Source: PALSA-1196 sp036833805 (GTDB lineage Bacteria > Pseudomonadota > Gammaproteobacteria > Steroidobacterales > Steroidobacteraceae). Taken from it: a DNA stretch of 28,611 bases. The DNA lies in NCBI GenBank assembly GCA_036833805.1, contig DAITPA010000021.1, forward strand, positions 1-28,611, in the 5' to 3' direction. The notes below the pieces were generated by a model, which was given only the letters and a program-made list of their open reading frames with translations, ran no database searches and had not been told where the DNA came from. Positions 1-6,847 of the stretch are shown one piece after another (position 1 is the first letter of the stretch; each line of letters starts with the position of its first letter). The position numbers and the translations under genes are program-made.

Positions 1-1596
1 CAACAAGGTTGCGACCGCAGCCGCCTCCAGCTGCGGCTTCTGCTCGCTCGCTCCGGTCGGCTCCGCAATGGCGGGAGCAGTCGCCAGGAGATAGCTCGCC
101 TGCCGGTTCTCGGGCAGATCCGCTTCATCATCGCGCACGCGGCTGATGGAGTATTCAGGCGTCTGGATATGCGGATTCGGGACGATCAGGAGCTCTATTT
201 CGCTCTTATCCTCAAGGGTACGCAGCCACTCGCGCTTCTCGTTGAACACATAGCTCGCGACCTCAACCGGCACCTGTACGACGACGCGCGCCGTGCGGTC
301 CTTGCGCAGCTCCTCGCCGACAAGCCGCAGGATCGCCAGAGCCATGGACTCGACGCTTCTGATGCTGCCGATACCGACGCAGCGCGGACAGACGATATGG
401 CTCGTCTCCCCAAGGGAGGGACGCAGTCGCTGGCGCGACATTTCCAGCAGCCCGAAACGCGACAAACGGCCGATCTGGATGCGCGCGCGATCCATCTTCA
501 TGGCATCGCGCAGACGATCTTCGACGTCGCGTTGGTTCTTGGTTGATTCCATATCGATGAAATCGATGACGATCAAGCCGCCGATGTCACGGATGCGAAG
601 CTGGCGCGCGATCTCATCCGCGGCTTCCAGATTGGTGTTGGTCGCGGTCGTTTCGATGTCGCCGCCGCGCGTGGCGCGCGCCGAGTTGATATCGATGGAA
701 ACCAGCGCCTCGGTATAGTCGATAACGATGCTGCCGCCGGAGGGCAGCTGCACTTTATGCCCGTAGGCGGACTCGATCTGGCTCTCGATCTGGAAGCGCG
801 TGAAGAGCGGAATGTCGTCGTTGTAGAGCTTCAAGCGCCGCTGAATGTCGGCGGGCATGAAGCGCTGCATGTATTCCTGCGCCTTCTGAAAAGCGGGCGG
901 ATCGTCGACCAGCACCTCGCCGATGTCATCCGATAGATAGTCGCGCATGGCGCGCGTGACGGCGTCGCTTTCGCGGTACACAAGGAACGGGGCGGAGCGT
1001 TCGTTCGCTGCCACGGTGATCTGATCCCACTGGGTGCGCAGGTTATCAAGATCCCACTGCAGCTCCTCGACGGTGCGCCCGACGCCTGCGGTGCGCACGA
1101 TGGCGCCCATGCCTTCGGGAATATTGAGCTGCCCCATGACCTCGCGCATCTGATCGCGGTCCTCGCCCTCGATGCGGCGCGAGACGCCGCCGGCGCGCGG
1201 ATTGTTTGGCATCAACACGAGGAAGCGGCCGGCAAGGCTCACGAAGGTCGTGAGTGCGGCACCCTTCGTGCCGCGCTCCTCCTTCTCAACCTGCACCGTG
1301 ATTTCCTGGCCTTCAGTCAGGAGCTCGCGGATGTTCAGACGCCCCCCTTGGGGCTGCTGCCGAAAGAACTCCTTGGAGACTTCTTTCAGCGGCAGGAAGC
1401 CGTGACGCTGGGAGCCGTATTCGACGAAGCAGGCTTCGAGGGAGGGTTCGACGCGGGAGATACGGCCTTTGTAGACGTTGGCTTTTTTCTGTTCACGCGA
1501 TCGCAGCTCGATGCTTAGATCATAAAGCTTCTGTCCATCAACTAAAGCAACTCGCAACTCTTCCTGTTGCGTCGCATTGACGAGCATTCTTTTCAT
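1..1596 (-). CDS. rne: Ribonuclease E, N-terminal catalytic part (partial, 3' end outside window)
   Basis: Endoribonuclease that starts mRNA decay and processes rRNA and tRNA; in E. coli it also scaffolds the degradosome at the inner membrane. The reverse strand is open from an ATG at 1596 to the window edge, giving 532 residues. The start reads MKRMLVNATQ and is preceded by AGGG about 5 nt upstream. An S1-type domain follows (about residues 36-120). The catalytic metal-binding aspartates are D302 in SIDINSAR and D345 in LIVIDFIDM, one residue off E. coli D303 and D346. The Zn-link CPRC motif uses C403 and C406. The visible part stops just after the catalytic domain, so the C-terminal scaffold cannot be judged and RNase G is not strictly excluded. 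The long leader, the divergent rluC and the residue numbering favour RNase E. Regulation is probably through its own leader. Confidence 0.95.
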   Translation of the reverse strand, partial: MKRMLVNATQQEELRVALVDGQKLYDLSIELRSREQKKANVYKGRISRVEPSLEACFVEYGSQRHGFLPLKEVSKEFFRQQPQGGRLNIRELLTEGQEITVQVEKEERGTKGAALTTFVSLAGRFLVLMPNNPRAGGVSRRIEGEDRDQMREVMGQLNIPEGMGAIVRTAGVGRTVEELQWDLDNLRTQWDQITVAANERSAPFLVYRESDAVTRAMRDYLSDDIGEVLVDDPPAFQKAQEYMQRFMPADIQRRLKLYNDDIPLFTRFQIESQIESAYGHKVQLPSGGSIVIDYTEALVSIDINSARATRGGDIETTATNTNLEAADEIARQLRIRDIGGLIVIDFIDMESTKNQRDVEDRLRDAMKMDRARIQIGRLSRFGLLEMSRQRLRPSLGETSHIVCPRCVGIGSIRSVESMALAILRLVGEELRKDRTARVVVQVPVEVASYVFNEKREWLRTLEDKSEIELLIVPNPHIQTPEYSISRVRDDEADLPENRQASYLLATAPAIAEPTGASEQKPQLEAAAVATLL

Positions 1597-1933
1597 GGGG
1601 CCCTACTATGCAGTGACGGGCCGACCAGAAGGCGGCGGGAGACCACGGGCGCACTACAGCGCTACCCGCGTGGAAGCGAAGATTCCAAATCGACAATGAT
1701 GGCGCTCGAATGTGCTTAGTCACTTGAGTGCCCGCCGTTCTTAATGGCGGTGCTTCGGAAACCTTCGGGGAACTCTACCGACGGCGCGCCAAGGAAAGCC
1801 TCCTCATTCGAGACCCCACACAGGCGCAGCGATCTTATCGGCCCAAACGCGATGGCCTCGACACCGAGGACCAACTAACATGAGGCGGCAGCGCCGCCAT
1901 ACCGTTGGTCGTCCGATTGCGGACGACTGTGAC
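1597..1933 (-). promoter_or_regulatory. Long 5' leader of rne, possible autoregulatory RNA
   Basis: No gene lies in this stretch. Transcription from the predicted minus-strand promoter would give a leader of about 330 nt, close to the 361-nt rne leader of E. coli, through which RNase E controls its own mRNA. Visible hairpins in the leader include a CCACG/CGTGG stem (1643-1673) enclosing an inner GCGC/GUGC stem with a UGUA loop, and a CCGCC/GGCGG stem near 1735-1755. The length and position match the E. coli case, but I cannot confirm homology to the known rne5 element by eye. Confidence 0.45.
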
Positions 1934-1963
1934 AGTATAATCGCAAGAGCGCTGCAAAAACAA
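1934..1963. promoter_or_regulatory. Overlapping divergent promoters for rne (-) and rluC (+)
   Basis: Minus strand: -35 TTGTTT (1958-1963), an 18-nt spacer and -10 TATACT (1934-1939), pointing at rne. Plus strand: a perfect -10 TATAAT at 1936-1941 pointing at rluC, with no good -35 at 17 nt. The two -10 hexamers share four base pairs, so only one polymerase could melt the site at a time. E. coli rne and rluC are also divergent. The assignment rests on hexamer matches only. Confidence 0.5.
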
Positions 1964-1983
1964 TATGTTACGGCGAGGTCGAG

Positions 1984-2973
1984 TTGGCGAAGTCCCTGAG
2001 TGAGTCGAGTCGGCCGGCGGTGCGCTATGTCGAGATCGACGCGGAGCAGGCCGGCAAGCGCCTTGATCAATTCCTTCTGAAGCTTTTGGGTACTGTGCCG
2101 AGGAGCCGAGTGTACCGTGTGGTGCGCAAGGGGGAGGTGCGGGTGAACGGCCACCGCGCTGATCCTGCGCAGCGTCTGCAGCTTCATGACAAAGTTCGCG
2201 TTCCGCCCGTGCGGATCGAGCCTGAGGGCGCGCCGCCGCGCATCCCGCGGGCTCTTCTTGAGCGCGTGCGCGACGCGATCATCGTTGAAAACGACAAACT
2301 CCTCGTTATCGACAAACCCGCCGGCGTCGCGGTCCATGGCGGCAGCGGATTGAGCTTCGGTGTTATCGAAGTCCTGCGGGCGCTGCGGCCCGAGGACTCG
2401 CTGGAACTTGTGCATCGGCTGGATCGCGATACCAGCGGCTGTCTCCTGGTCGCGCGCAAGGCGAGCGCGCTGCGGGTGATGCACGCGCTGTTGCGCGAGG
2501 GGCTCTTTGAAAAACGCTATCTCACACTCTTGAAGGGGCACTGGCCGCATGGCCGAACCCGCATCGATGTCCCCTTGCGCACCGACATGCGTGTGAGCGG
2601 CGAGCGCACGGTGCAGGCGCACGCATCGGGGAAGGCCGCGCTGTCGGATTTTCGTCCGCTGCAATTCTTTGGCAAGCGCGCAACGCTCATGGAGGTGGGC
2701 CTGCTTACCGGACGCACGCATCAAATTCGCGTGCACGCCGCACACGCTGGGCATCCTGTCGCGGGAGACGAGAAGTACGGGGATGCGGACTTCAATACGG
2801 AGCTTGGCGCGCTCGGCCTTGCGCGCATGTTCCTGCACGCCCATAGCGTCAGTTTTGAATGGCCGCAGGGCGGCGCGTTCAGCGCCAGCGCGCCGCTGCC
2901 TGCCGATCTTGCCGCGATCGTCGATCGCTTGAGCGTCACGCGCCCGCGCGCCCGCTCTTACGGCAAGGGATAA
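1984..2973 (+). CDS. rluC: 23S rRNA pseudouridine synthase RluC (sites 955/2504/2580)
   Basis: Converts uridines to pseudouridine in 23S rRNA. The 329-aa protein has an N-terminal S4 RNA-binding domain (about residues 23-75, with KGEVRVNG and KVRVPPVR) and a RluA-type catalytic domain. The catalytic motif HRLDRDTSG places the active-site aspartate at D147. GGSGLSFGVIE and TGRTHQIRVH are family hallmarks. The start is taken as TTG at 1984 with GAGG five bases upstream; the N-terminus then aligns well with E. coli RluC. Divergence from rne is the same arrangement as in E. coli and supports RluC over RluA or RluD. The last 16 bases overlap the 3' end of convergent maf. Confidence 0.93.
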   Translation: MAKSLSESSRPAVRYVEIDAEQAGKRLDQFLLKLLGTVPRSRVYRVVRKGEVRVNGHRADPAQRLQLHDKVRVPPVRIEPEGAPPRIPRALLERVRDAIIVENDKLLVIDKPAGVAVHGGSGLSFGVIEVLRALRPEDSLELVHRLDRDTSGCLLVARKASALRVMHALLREGLFEKRYLTLLKGHWPHGRTRIDVPLRTDMRVSGERTVQAHASGKAALSDFRPLQFFGKRATLMEVGLLTGRTHQIRVHAAHAGHPVAGDEKYGDADFNTELGALGLARMFLHAHSVSFEWPQGGAFSASAPLPADLAAIVDRLSVTRPRARSYGKG

Positions 2974-3536
2974 CCGCAGGCTCGCAAGGCGGCCGCAAGC
3001 CATATGAGCGGCAGGCCCACAAGCGCCGTGGGATCGCTCGAGTCGATGCGAGTGAAGAGCGCGATGCCAAGCGCTTCAGCCTTGAAGCTGCCAGCGCAGT
3101 CGAAAGGCTGTTCGCGCTCGATGTAGCGCTCAATTTCATCGGCTGCAAGAGACCGGAATGCAACGCCGGTGGTGTCAATGTGGCTGACGTTGACGCGCGC
3201 GTTTGCGCCGACGACGGCGCAGGCGGTGTGAAAGTAAGCGATGTGGCCGGAGAGCGCAGTCAATTGCGCGCGGCAGCGCGACGCCTGGCCGGGCTTGTGC
3301 AGGACCAGCGTGCCCAAGGCTGCGACCTGGTCGCTGCCGATGACGATCGCTTCCGGGTTTTCGCGTGCGACGGCTTCGGCCTTCGCTCGTGCCAGGCGTG
3401 CCGCGCGCATGGCTGGCGGCTCGTTTGCGACGTCGTCCTCCGACACTGTCGGCGCGACGACGTCGAAGGGCAACGCCAGACGCGCCAAGAGCGCGCGCCG
3501 ATAGGGGGAAGTGGAAGCTAGCAGCAAGGTTCGCAT
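2958..3536 (-). CDS. maf: Maf/YceF family nucleotide pyrophosphatase (m7GTP type)
   Basis: House-cleaning pyrophosphatase that hydrolyses modified nucleotides; the E. coli YceF subgroup prefers 7-methyl-GTP. At 192 aa it has the usual Maf length. Visible motifs are the N-terminal LLLASTSPYRR phosphate-binding loop, GSDQV with the likely catalytic D69, and CAGSFKAEALGIALF near the C-terminus. The CAGSFK form and the yceD-rpmF neighbourhood point to YceF rather than the dTTP/UTP-specific YhdE. The ATG at 3536 is preferred; a longer reading frame reaches 3647, but its extra residues lack Maf similarity and would cover the yceD promoter. The stop codon lies inside the end of rluC. Confidence 0.92.
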   Translation of the reverse strand: MRTLLLASTSPYRRALLARLALPFDVVAPTVSEDDVANEPPAMRAARLARAKAEAVARENPEAIVIGSDQVAALGTLVLHKPGQASRCRAQLTALSGHIAYFHTACAVVGANARVNVSHIDTTGVAFRSLAADEIERYIEREQPFDCAGSFKAEALGIALFTRIDSSDPTALVGLPLIWLAAALRACGYPLP

Positions 3537-3584
3537 GCGGCGTGAATCGGGCACCAGAAACAAAGGCTTAAATGCGAAGCCGTT

Positions 3585-3613
3585 TTGACTTGAGAGGGGT
3601 CGATACCTATTAT
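3585..3613 (+). promoter_or_regulatory. Strong sigma-70-type promoter for yceD-rpmF
   Basis: TTGACT (3585-3590), a 17-nt spacer and TATTAT (3608-3613) form one of the best promoter matches in the window. The expected transcription start is about 3619-3621, only 2-4 nt before the yceD ATG at 3623. There is no room for a Shine-Dalgarno sequence, so the mRNA would be leaderless or nearly so unless translation starts further in. Confidence 0.7.
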
Positions 3614-3622
3614 ACGCGGCCC

Positions 3623-4192
3623 ATGTCGGAGGCCTCCTCGAAGACACTTAATGTCGAGCTGCTGGCCGACGAGCAGGCTGATCTGCGGCTAGCCATTCCG
3701 CTGGCGGAATTCCCCCGGGTGCAACCGCGCTTGGGTGGAACTGAAGGCATGATCAGCGGGCGGGTACGTTTTCGGCGCGACAGCGGCTATGCAGTTGCTG
3801 CGGTCGAGGTTCTAGGCTCCGTGCCGCTTGTCTGTCAGCGTTGTCTTGAACTCATGTCCTGGCCGATTGACGGCAGTGCGCAGGTCGCCCTGATTCCGTC
3901 GGAATCGCAGGCTGGTGAGGTGCCCGAGCACTTGGAGCCGACGTGGGCCCCGGGTGGGCGCATCAGCATGCGGGATCTCCTTGAAGAGGAGCTTCTGCTG
4001 TGCCTGCCGATCGTGCCGCTGCATGTTGATGCGCGCGCGTGCCGGCCGGCGGCGGTTGCGAGCGACGAACCGAGCGTGGGTCCTAGTAGCGTACAAAGAC
4101 CGTTTGAACGGCTGGGCGAGCTGTTGAAACGAAACACCGAGTCCAGCATCGCTCGTGAGGAGATGAAACGTGGCCGTTCAAAAAAGTCGTAA
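3623..4192 (+). CDS. yceD: YceD family (DUF177) 23S rRNA accumulation protein
   Basis: Small soluble protein of the DUF177/YceD family, almost always encoded directly before rpmF and linked to 23S rRNA accumulation; its mechanism is not settled. The 189-aa product shows the family's CxxC pair (VCQRCLE), the acidic stretch before LEEELLLCLPIVPLH, and the C-terminal PFERLGELLKR motif. The start is placed at ATG 3623 (MSEASSKTLN). An upstream in-frame ATG at 3572 would lie before the predicted transcription start, so it is rejected. No Shine-Dalgarno precedes 3623. The 3' end overlaps rpmF by 23 nt, indicating coupled translation. Confidence 0.9.
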   Translation: MSEASSKTLNVELLADEQADLRLAIPLAEFPRVQPRLGGTEGMISGRVRFRRDSGYAVAAVEVLGSVPLVCQRCLELMSWPIDGSAQVALIPSESQAGEVPEHLEPTWAPGGRISMRDLLEEELLLCLPIVPLHVDARACRPAAVASDEPSVGPSSVQRPFERLGELLKRNTESSIAREEMKRGRSKKS

Positions 4193-4364
4193 GACACCTT
4201 CCAAACGGGGCATGCATCGGTCGCACGATGCGCTCTCAAAACCGACACTGTCGGTTGATCCCCAGACCGGTGAAACACACCTGCGCCACTGCATCACGCC
4301 CGACGGCTTTTATCGCGGCAAGCGCATCATCGACACGCGCACGACGGACGAAGAGACGAAGTAA
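4170..4364 (+). CDS. rpmF: 50S ribosomal protein bL32
   Basis: Large-subunit ribosomal protein of 64 aa. The N-terminus MAVQKSRKTPSKRGMHRSHDAL and the HLRHCITPDGFYRG stretch are nearly diagnostic for bL32. It lacks the paired CxxC zinc motifs of some L32 paralogues, so it is the zinc-free form; only one cysteine is present. Translation begins at GTG 4170, inside the end of yceD, with GAGGAG about 8 nt upstream. The C-terminus (IDTRTTDEETK) is a little longer than in E. coli. The next gene in most bacteria would be plsX; here fabH follows after a 152-bp gap. Confidence 0.96.
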   Translation: MAVQKSRKTPSKRGMHRSHDALSKPTLSVDPQTGETHLRHCITPDGFYRGKRIIDTRTTDEETK

Positions 4365-4516
4365 AGCATTGTCGGACCGTCTGCTCCGGAGCGCGCGCTG
4401 TGCAGCGCGTCATTGTTGGCGGCGGTGCGCGCAGACGATGTGAACGCGCGGTGCTGCTGCGCGCCCGCGCGTTATTTGTCTACCTAGGTACGGGCGCTTC
4501 ACAGGTGAGGGTTTAG
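4365..4516 (+). other. rpmF-fabH intergenic region with hairpins; plsX absent
   Basis: No coding signal. There is a CGCGCT/AGCGCG stem with a GTGC loop (4394-4409), preceded by the palindrome GCTCCGGAGC (4383-4392). The hairpin is followed by only a weak T run, so it might attenuate read-through or only mark an RNA end. The fabH ribosome binding site (GTGAGGG) sits at the right end. I see no remnant of plsX. Confidence 0.4.
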
Positions 4517-5479
4517 ATGTATTCGCGCATCGCTGGAACCGGCTCGTACCTTCCCGAAAAAATTCTGACGAACTTCGATTTGGAGCGCATGGTCGATACC
4601 ACTGACGAGTGGATTCGCGACCGTACCGGCATAGAGCGCCGTCATATCGCCGCAGACGGGCAGACGACGGTTGATCTCGCTGAGCGGGCGGCGCGACGTG
4701 CCATCGAAGCGGCGGGCCTTGAACCCAAGGACATCGACTTCATTGCCTTTGGCACGACGACGCCGGATCTCGTCTTTCCGAATTGCGGCGTGCTGCTGCA
4801 GGCGCGGCTCGGTTGTCGCGGCGGCCCTGCGTTTAGCATCGAGACGGCGTGCGCGGGCTTCGTCTATGCACTCTCCATTGCGGACAAATTTGTCAAGGCG
4901 GGCGAGGCCCGATGTGCGCTCGTTGTGGGTGCCGAAACGCTCTCACGCATCACTGATTGGAGTGATCGCTCCACCGCTGTCATCTTTGCTGACGGTGCGG
5001 GAGCGGTGGTGCTGCAGCCTGACGCACAGGCCGGGATTCTGTCCACGCATCTGCATGCGGACGGCGCCTACAAGGACATGTTGTATTGCGCGAGCGGCGT
5101 GTCGAAGGGATTCCCCGACAAGAAGCCGTACATGACGATCTCCATGGTTGGCAGCGAGGTCTTCAAAGTCGCGGTCATCAATTTGGGCAAAGCTGTCGAA
5201 GAGGCGCTGTCTGCGCAGGGACTTGATAAATCAGCGCTCGACTGGCTGGTACCGCACCAGGCCAATATCCGCATCATTCACGCCACGGCGCGGCGCCTAA
5301 AGCTGCCTTTGGAGCGCATCATCGTTACGGTGCAAGATCACGGCAACACGTCGGCGGCCTCCGTGCCGCTGGCATTGGATACCGCGGTGCGTGACGGGCG
5401 CATCAAACGCGGCGACCTCTTACTCCTTGAGGCATTCGGCGGGGGGTTTACTTGGGGCTCGGCACTCGTCAGATATTAG
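4517..5479 (+). CDS. fabH: Beta-ketoacyl-ACP synthase III
   Basis: Condenses acetyl-CoA with malonyl-ACP to begin type II fatty acid synthesis in the cytoplasm. The 320-aa protein has the full thiolase-fold triad: C112 in ETACAGF, H247 in VPHQANIRI and N277 in DHGNTSA, matching E. coli C112-H244-N274. The N-terminus IAGTGSYLPEK and the GGGFTWGSALVRY C-terminus are typical. Start ATG 4517 follows GTGAGGG by about 6 nt. It is the last plus-strand gene of the rpmF run and ends before a hairpin terminator. The usual downstream partners fabD, fabG and acpP are not present here. Confidence 0.96.
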   Translation: MYSRIAGTGSYLPEKILTNFDLERMVDTTDEWIRDRTGIERRHIAADGQTTVDLAERAARRAIEAAGLEPKDIDFIAFGTTTPDLVFPNCGVLLQARLGCRGGPAFSIETACAGFVYALSIADKFVKAGEARCALVVGAETLSRITDWSDRSTAVIFADGAGAVVLQPDAQAGILSTHLHADGAYKDMLYCASGVSKGFPDKKPYMTISMVGSEVFKVAVINLGKAVEEALSAQGLDKSALDWLVPHQANIRIIHATARRLKLPLERIIVTVQDHGNTSAASVPLALDTAVRDGRIKRGDLLLLEAFGGGFTWGSALVRY

Positions 5480-5513
5480 GGCGCGAGCGCCTCTGTGCGC
5501 GCAGGAATGAAAT

Positions 5514-5546
5514 AGAGAACGCCGCGCACTCCGCGCGGCGTTCTCT
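5514..5546. terminator. Bidirectional hairpin terminator between fabH and the lipoprotein gene
   Basis: A perfect 14-bp stem (AGAGAACGCCGCGC / GCGCGGCGTTCTCT) with a 5-nt loop lies between the convergent fabH and lpp-like genes. Each side has only moderately T-rich sequence (TCTCAATC on plus, ATTTCATTCC on minus). The symmetry and location suit a shared terminator. Confidence 0.8.
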
Positions 5547-5563
5547 CAATCAACGTTCGTTCT

Positions 5564-5878
5564 TTACTTCGAGACCGATCGACGGAACATTCGGTCGATC
5601 TTCTCGTTGGTGGCATCGCAGCACGACTGGCTCGCCTGCGAGGCGGCCAAGGCCTGGTTGGCCGTGCTCTGCGCGCCACTCGCCGCTTGGGTCGCGGACT
5701 GTGCGGCGCTGTTCGCCTGGTCAGCAGATTGCTTTGCGGACTGCACATCGGATTGTAGTTTGCCGACCTGCGACTTGAGGTCCGCGACTTCCGCCCGGAG
5801 GGGTTTCAGATCCGTACAGCCTACAAGTCCTATCACGACTGCCACGGCAGCCACCTTCAAAACGATCGCGCTCTTCAT
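5564..5878 (-). CDS. Lpp/OprI-like alanine-rich outer-membrane lipoprotein
   Basis: A 104-aa lipoprotein resembling Lpp of enterics and OprI of Pseudomonas, which tie the outer membrane to peptidoglycan. A signal peptide ends in the lipobox LVGC with lipidated C21; the +2 residue is Thr, so outer-membrane sorting is expected. Residues about 26-85 form an Ala/Ser/Gln-rich heptad coiled coil. The final residue is lysine (RRSVSK), as needed for covalent peptidoglycan attachment. Unusually, a CC pair (C86-C87) precedes the C-terminal segment. ATG 5878 with AAGGGGA upstream is the clear start; the longer frame to 6034 lacks sense as a signal sequence. It is convergent with fabH and single-gene. 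Confidence 0.82.
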   Translation of the reverse strand: MKSAIVLKVAAVAVVIGLVGCTDLKPLRAEVADLKSQVGKLQSDVQSAKQSADQANSAAQSATQAASGAQSTANQALAASQASQSCCDATNEKIDRMFRRSVSK

Positions 5879-6153
5879 ACACGTCCCCTTATGGGTAATT
5901 GATTGGGAAGTCCCTAAGACAGGAAAATAAATGCTAATCAGGCGTGCGGGTTCCCCCACCGCCTTTTCGCAGCGGCGCAACTGAACCAAATTTGCCACAG
6001 GAATGCAACTACAAAGATTGCGCTGTCGGTCCACCGCGACAGCAGAACCTGCATAAGTCAGGGGACAATCTTCCTAAATTCATGTTTGTGCGCCGCCAAG
6101 AATTTGCGGTGATGCGTCGAAGCAACGTTCGCTACCGCACAAAGTGGGGGGAC
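5879..6153. other. Intergenic region between lipoprotein gene and lexA promoter
   Basis: No convincing gene. On the minus strand the left end carries the lipoprotein ribosome binding site and an AT-rich stretch (about 5915-5940) likely to hold its promoter, but I cannot fix the hexamers. A plus-strand frame at 5944-6180 has no ribosome binding site or family resemblance and runs into the SOS operator, so it is not called. Confidence 0.4.
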
Positions 6154-6181
6154 TTGCCGTCCCCACCAATCTGGATATAAT
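6154..6181 (+). promoter_or_regulatory. lexA promoter
   Basis: -35 TTGCCG (6154-6159), a 16-nt spacer and a perfect -10 TATAAT (6176-6181). The -10 is embedded in the first SOS box, so LexA binding would block polymerase. The imperfect repeat GTGGGG...CCCCAC surrounds the -35. Confidence 0.75.
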
Positions 6182-6186
6182 TACAG
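6171..6186. promoter_or_regulatory. LexA operator (SOS box 1)
   Basis: CTGGATATAATTACAG fits the E. coli-type CTG-N10-CAG operator, with the typical alternating TA core. It covers the -10 of lexA, as expected for autorepression. Confidence 0.9.
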
Positions 6187-6189
6187 TAG

Positions 6190-6205
6190 CTGTACACCCG
6201 AACAG
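6190..6205. promoter_or_regulatory. LexA operator (SOS box 2)
   Basis: CTGTACACCCGAACAG is a second CTG-N10-CAG site, three bases after box 1 and ending within the lexA ribosome binding region. Tandem operators before lexA are also found in E. coli. Confidence 0.85.
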
Positions 6206-6214
6206 GTGCCTTTC

Positions 6215-6820
6215 ATGTCCGATCTGACGCCCCGCCAGACCCAGATCCTGCGGCTCGTTCAGCGTGCCATCACCGAGAACGGCATGCCGCCCACACGCGC
6301 GGAGATCGCCCGTGAGCTTGGCTTTCGCTCCGCCAATGCAGCCGAGGAGCACCTGCGGGCGCTCGCGCGCAAGGGCGTAATCTCGCTTGTGCCGGGCACT
6401 TCCCGCGGCATTCAGCTCAAGGACACCATGCGCGAGCAGCTCGGGCTGCCGCTCGTCGGCCGCGTCGCCGCAGGCAGACCGATTCTTGCCGAGGAGCATA
6501 TCGAGGCACGCTTTCAGATCGACCCCGCGCTCTTTCAGCCGCGGCCGCACTACCTTCTAAAAGTGGTCGGCATGAGCATGAAGAATGCGGGGATCTTGGA
6601 CGGCGATCTGGTGGCGGTACACAGGACCGCTGAGGTTCGCAGCCGCCAGATCGTGGTGGCGCGGCTCGACAACGAGGTCACCGTGAAGCGGTATCGCCAG
6701 GAAGGATCGGTCGTGTGGCTGATGCCCGAGAATGCGGACTTCGAGCCGATCCGGGTCGATCTCAAAGAGGTGCCGCTCCTTATCGAGGGCATTGTGGTGG
6801 GAGTCGTGCGCCGCAGCTAG
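6215..6820 (+). CDS. lexA: LexA, SOS-response repressor and self-cleaving peptidase
   Basis: Represses DNA-damage genes until RecA filaments trigger self-cleavage. The 201-aa protein has an N-terminal winged helix whose recognition segment, RSANAAEEHLRALARKG, is nearly that of E. coli; this agrees with the CTG-N10-CAG boxes upstream. The cleavage site is A86-G87 in VGRVAAG. The catalytic dyad is S121 (GMSMKN) and K158 (EVTVKRY). ATG 6215 is preferred, with AGGTG six bases upstream; a GTG at 6206 is in frame but would use that same site. It stands alone without sulA-like or DNA-polymerase partners. Its TAG directly abuts the stop codon of the opposing small gene. Confidence 0.97.
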   Translation: MSDLTPRQTQILRLVQRAITENGMPPTRAEIARELGFRSANAAEEHLRALARKGVISLVPGTSRGIQLKDTMREQLGLPLVGRVAAGRPILAEEHIEARFQIDPALFQPRPHYLLKVVGMSMKNAGILDGDLVAVHRTAEVRSRQIVVARLDNEVTVKRYRQEGSVVWLMPENADFEPIRVDLKEVPLLIEGIVVGVVRRS

Positions 6821-6847
6821 TCATTCGGAGTGGCGCGATCTTTTTTT
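6808..6847 (+). terminator. Possible weak terminator after lexA
   Basis: A short GCGCC/GGCGC stem with a 19-nt loop is followed a few bases later by seven T residues (6841-6847). The stem begins inside the lexA coding end. The short stem and long loop make this a weak candidate. Confidence 0.3.

Noticed and set aside
1804..3003. Long open frame (399 codons) antisense to rluC
   Set aside because: It mirrors the rluC reading frame in high-GC DNA, shows no family resemblance and lacks a ribosome binding site.
5879..6034. N-terminal extension of the lipoprotein gene
   Set aside because: It would place 52 non-signal residues before a clear signal peptide and ribosome binding site.
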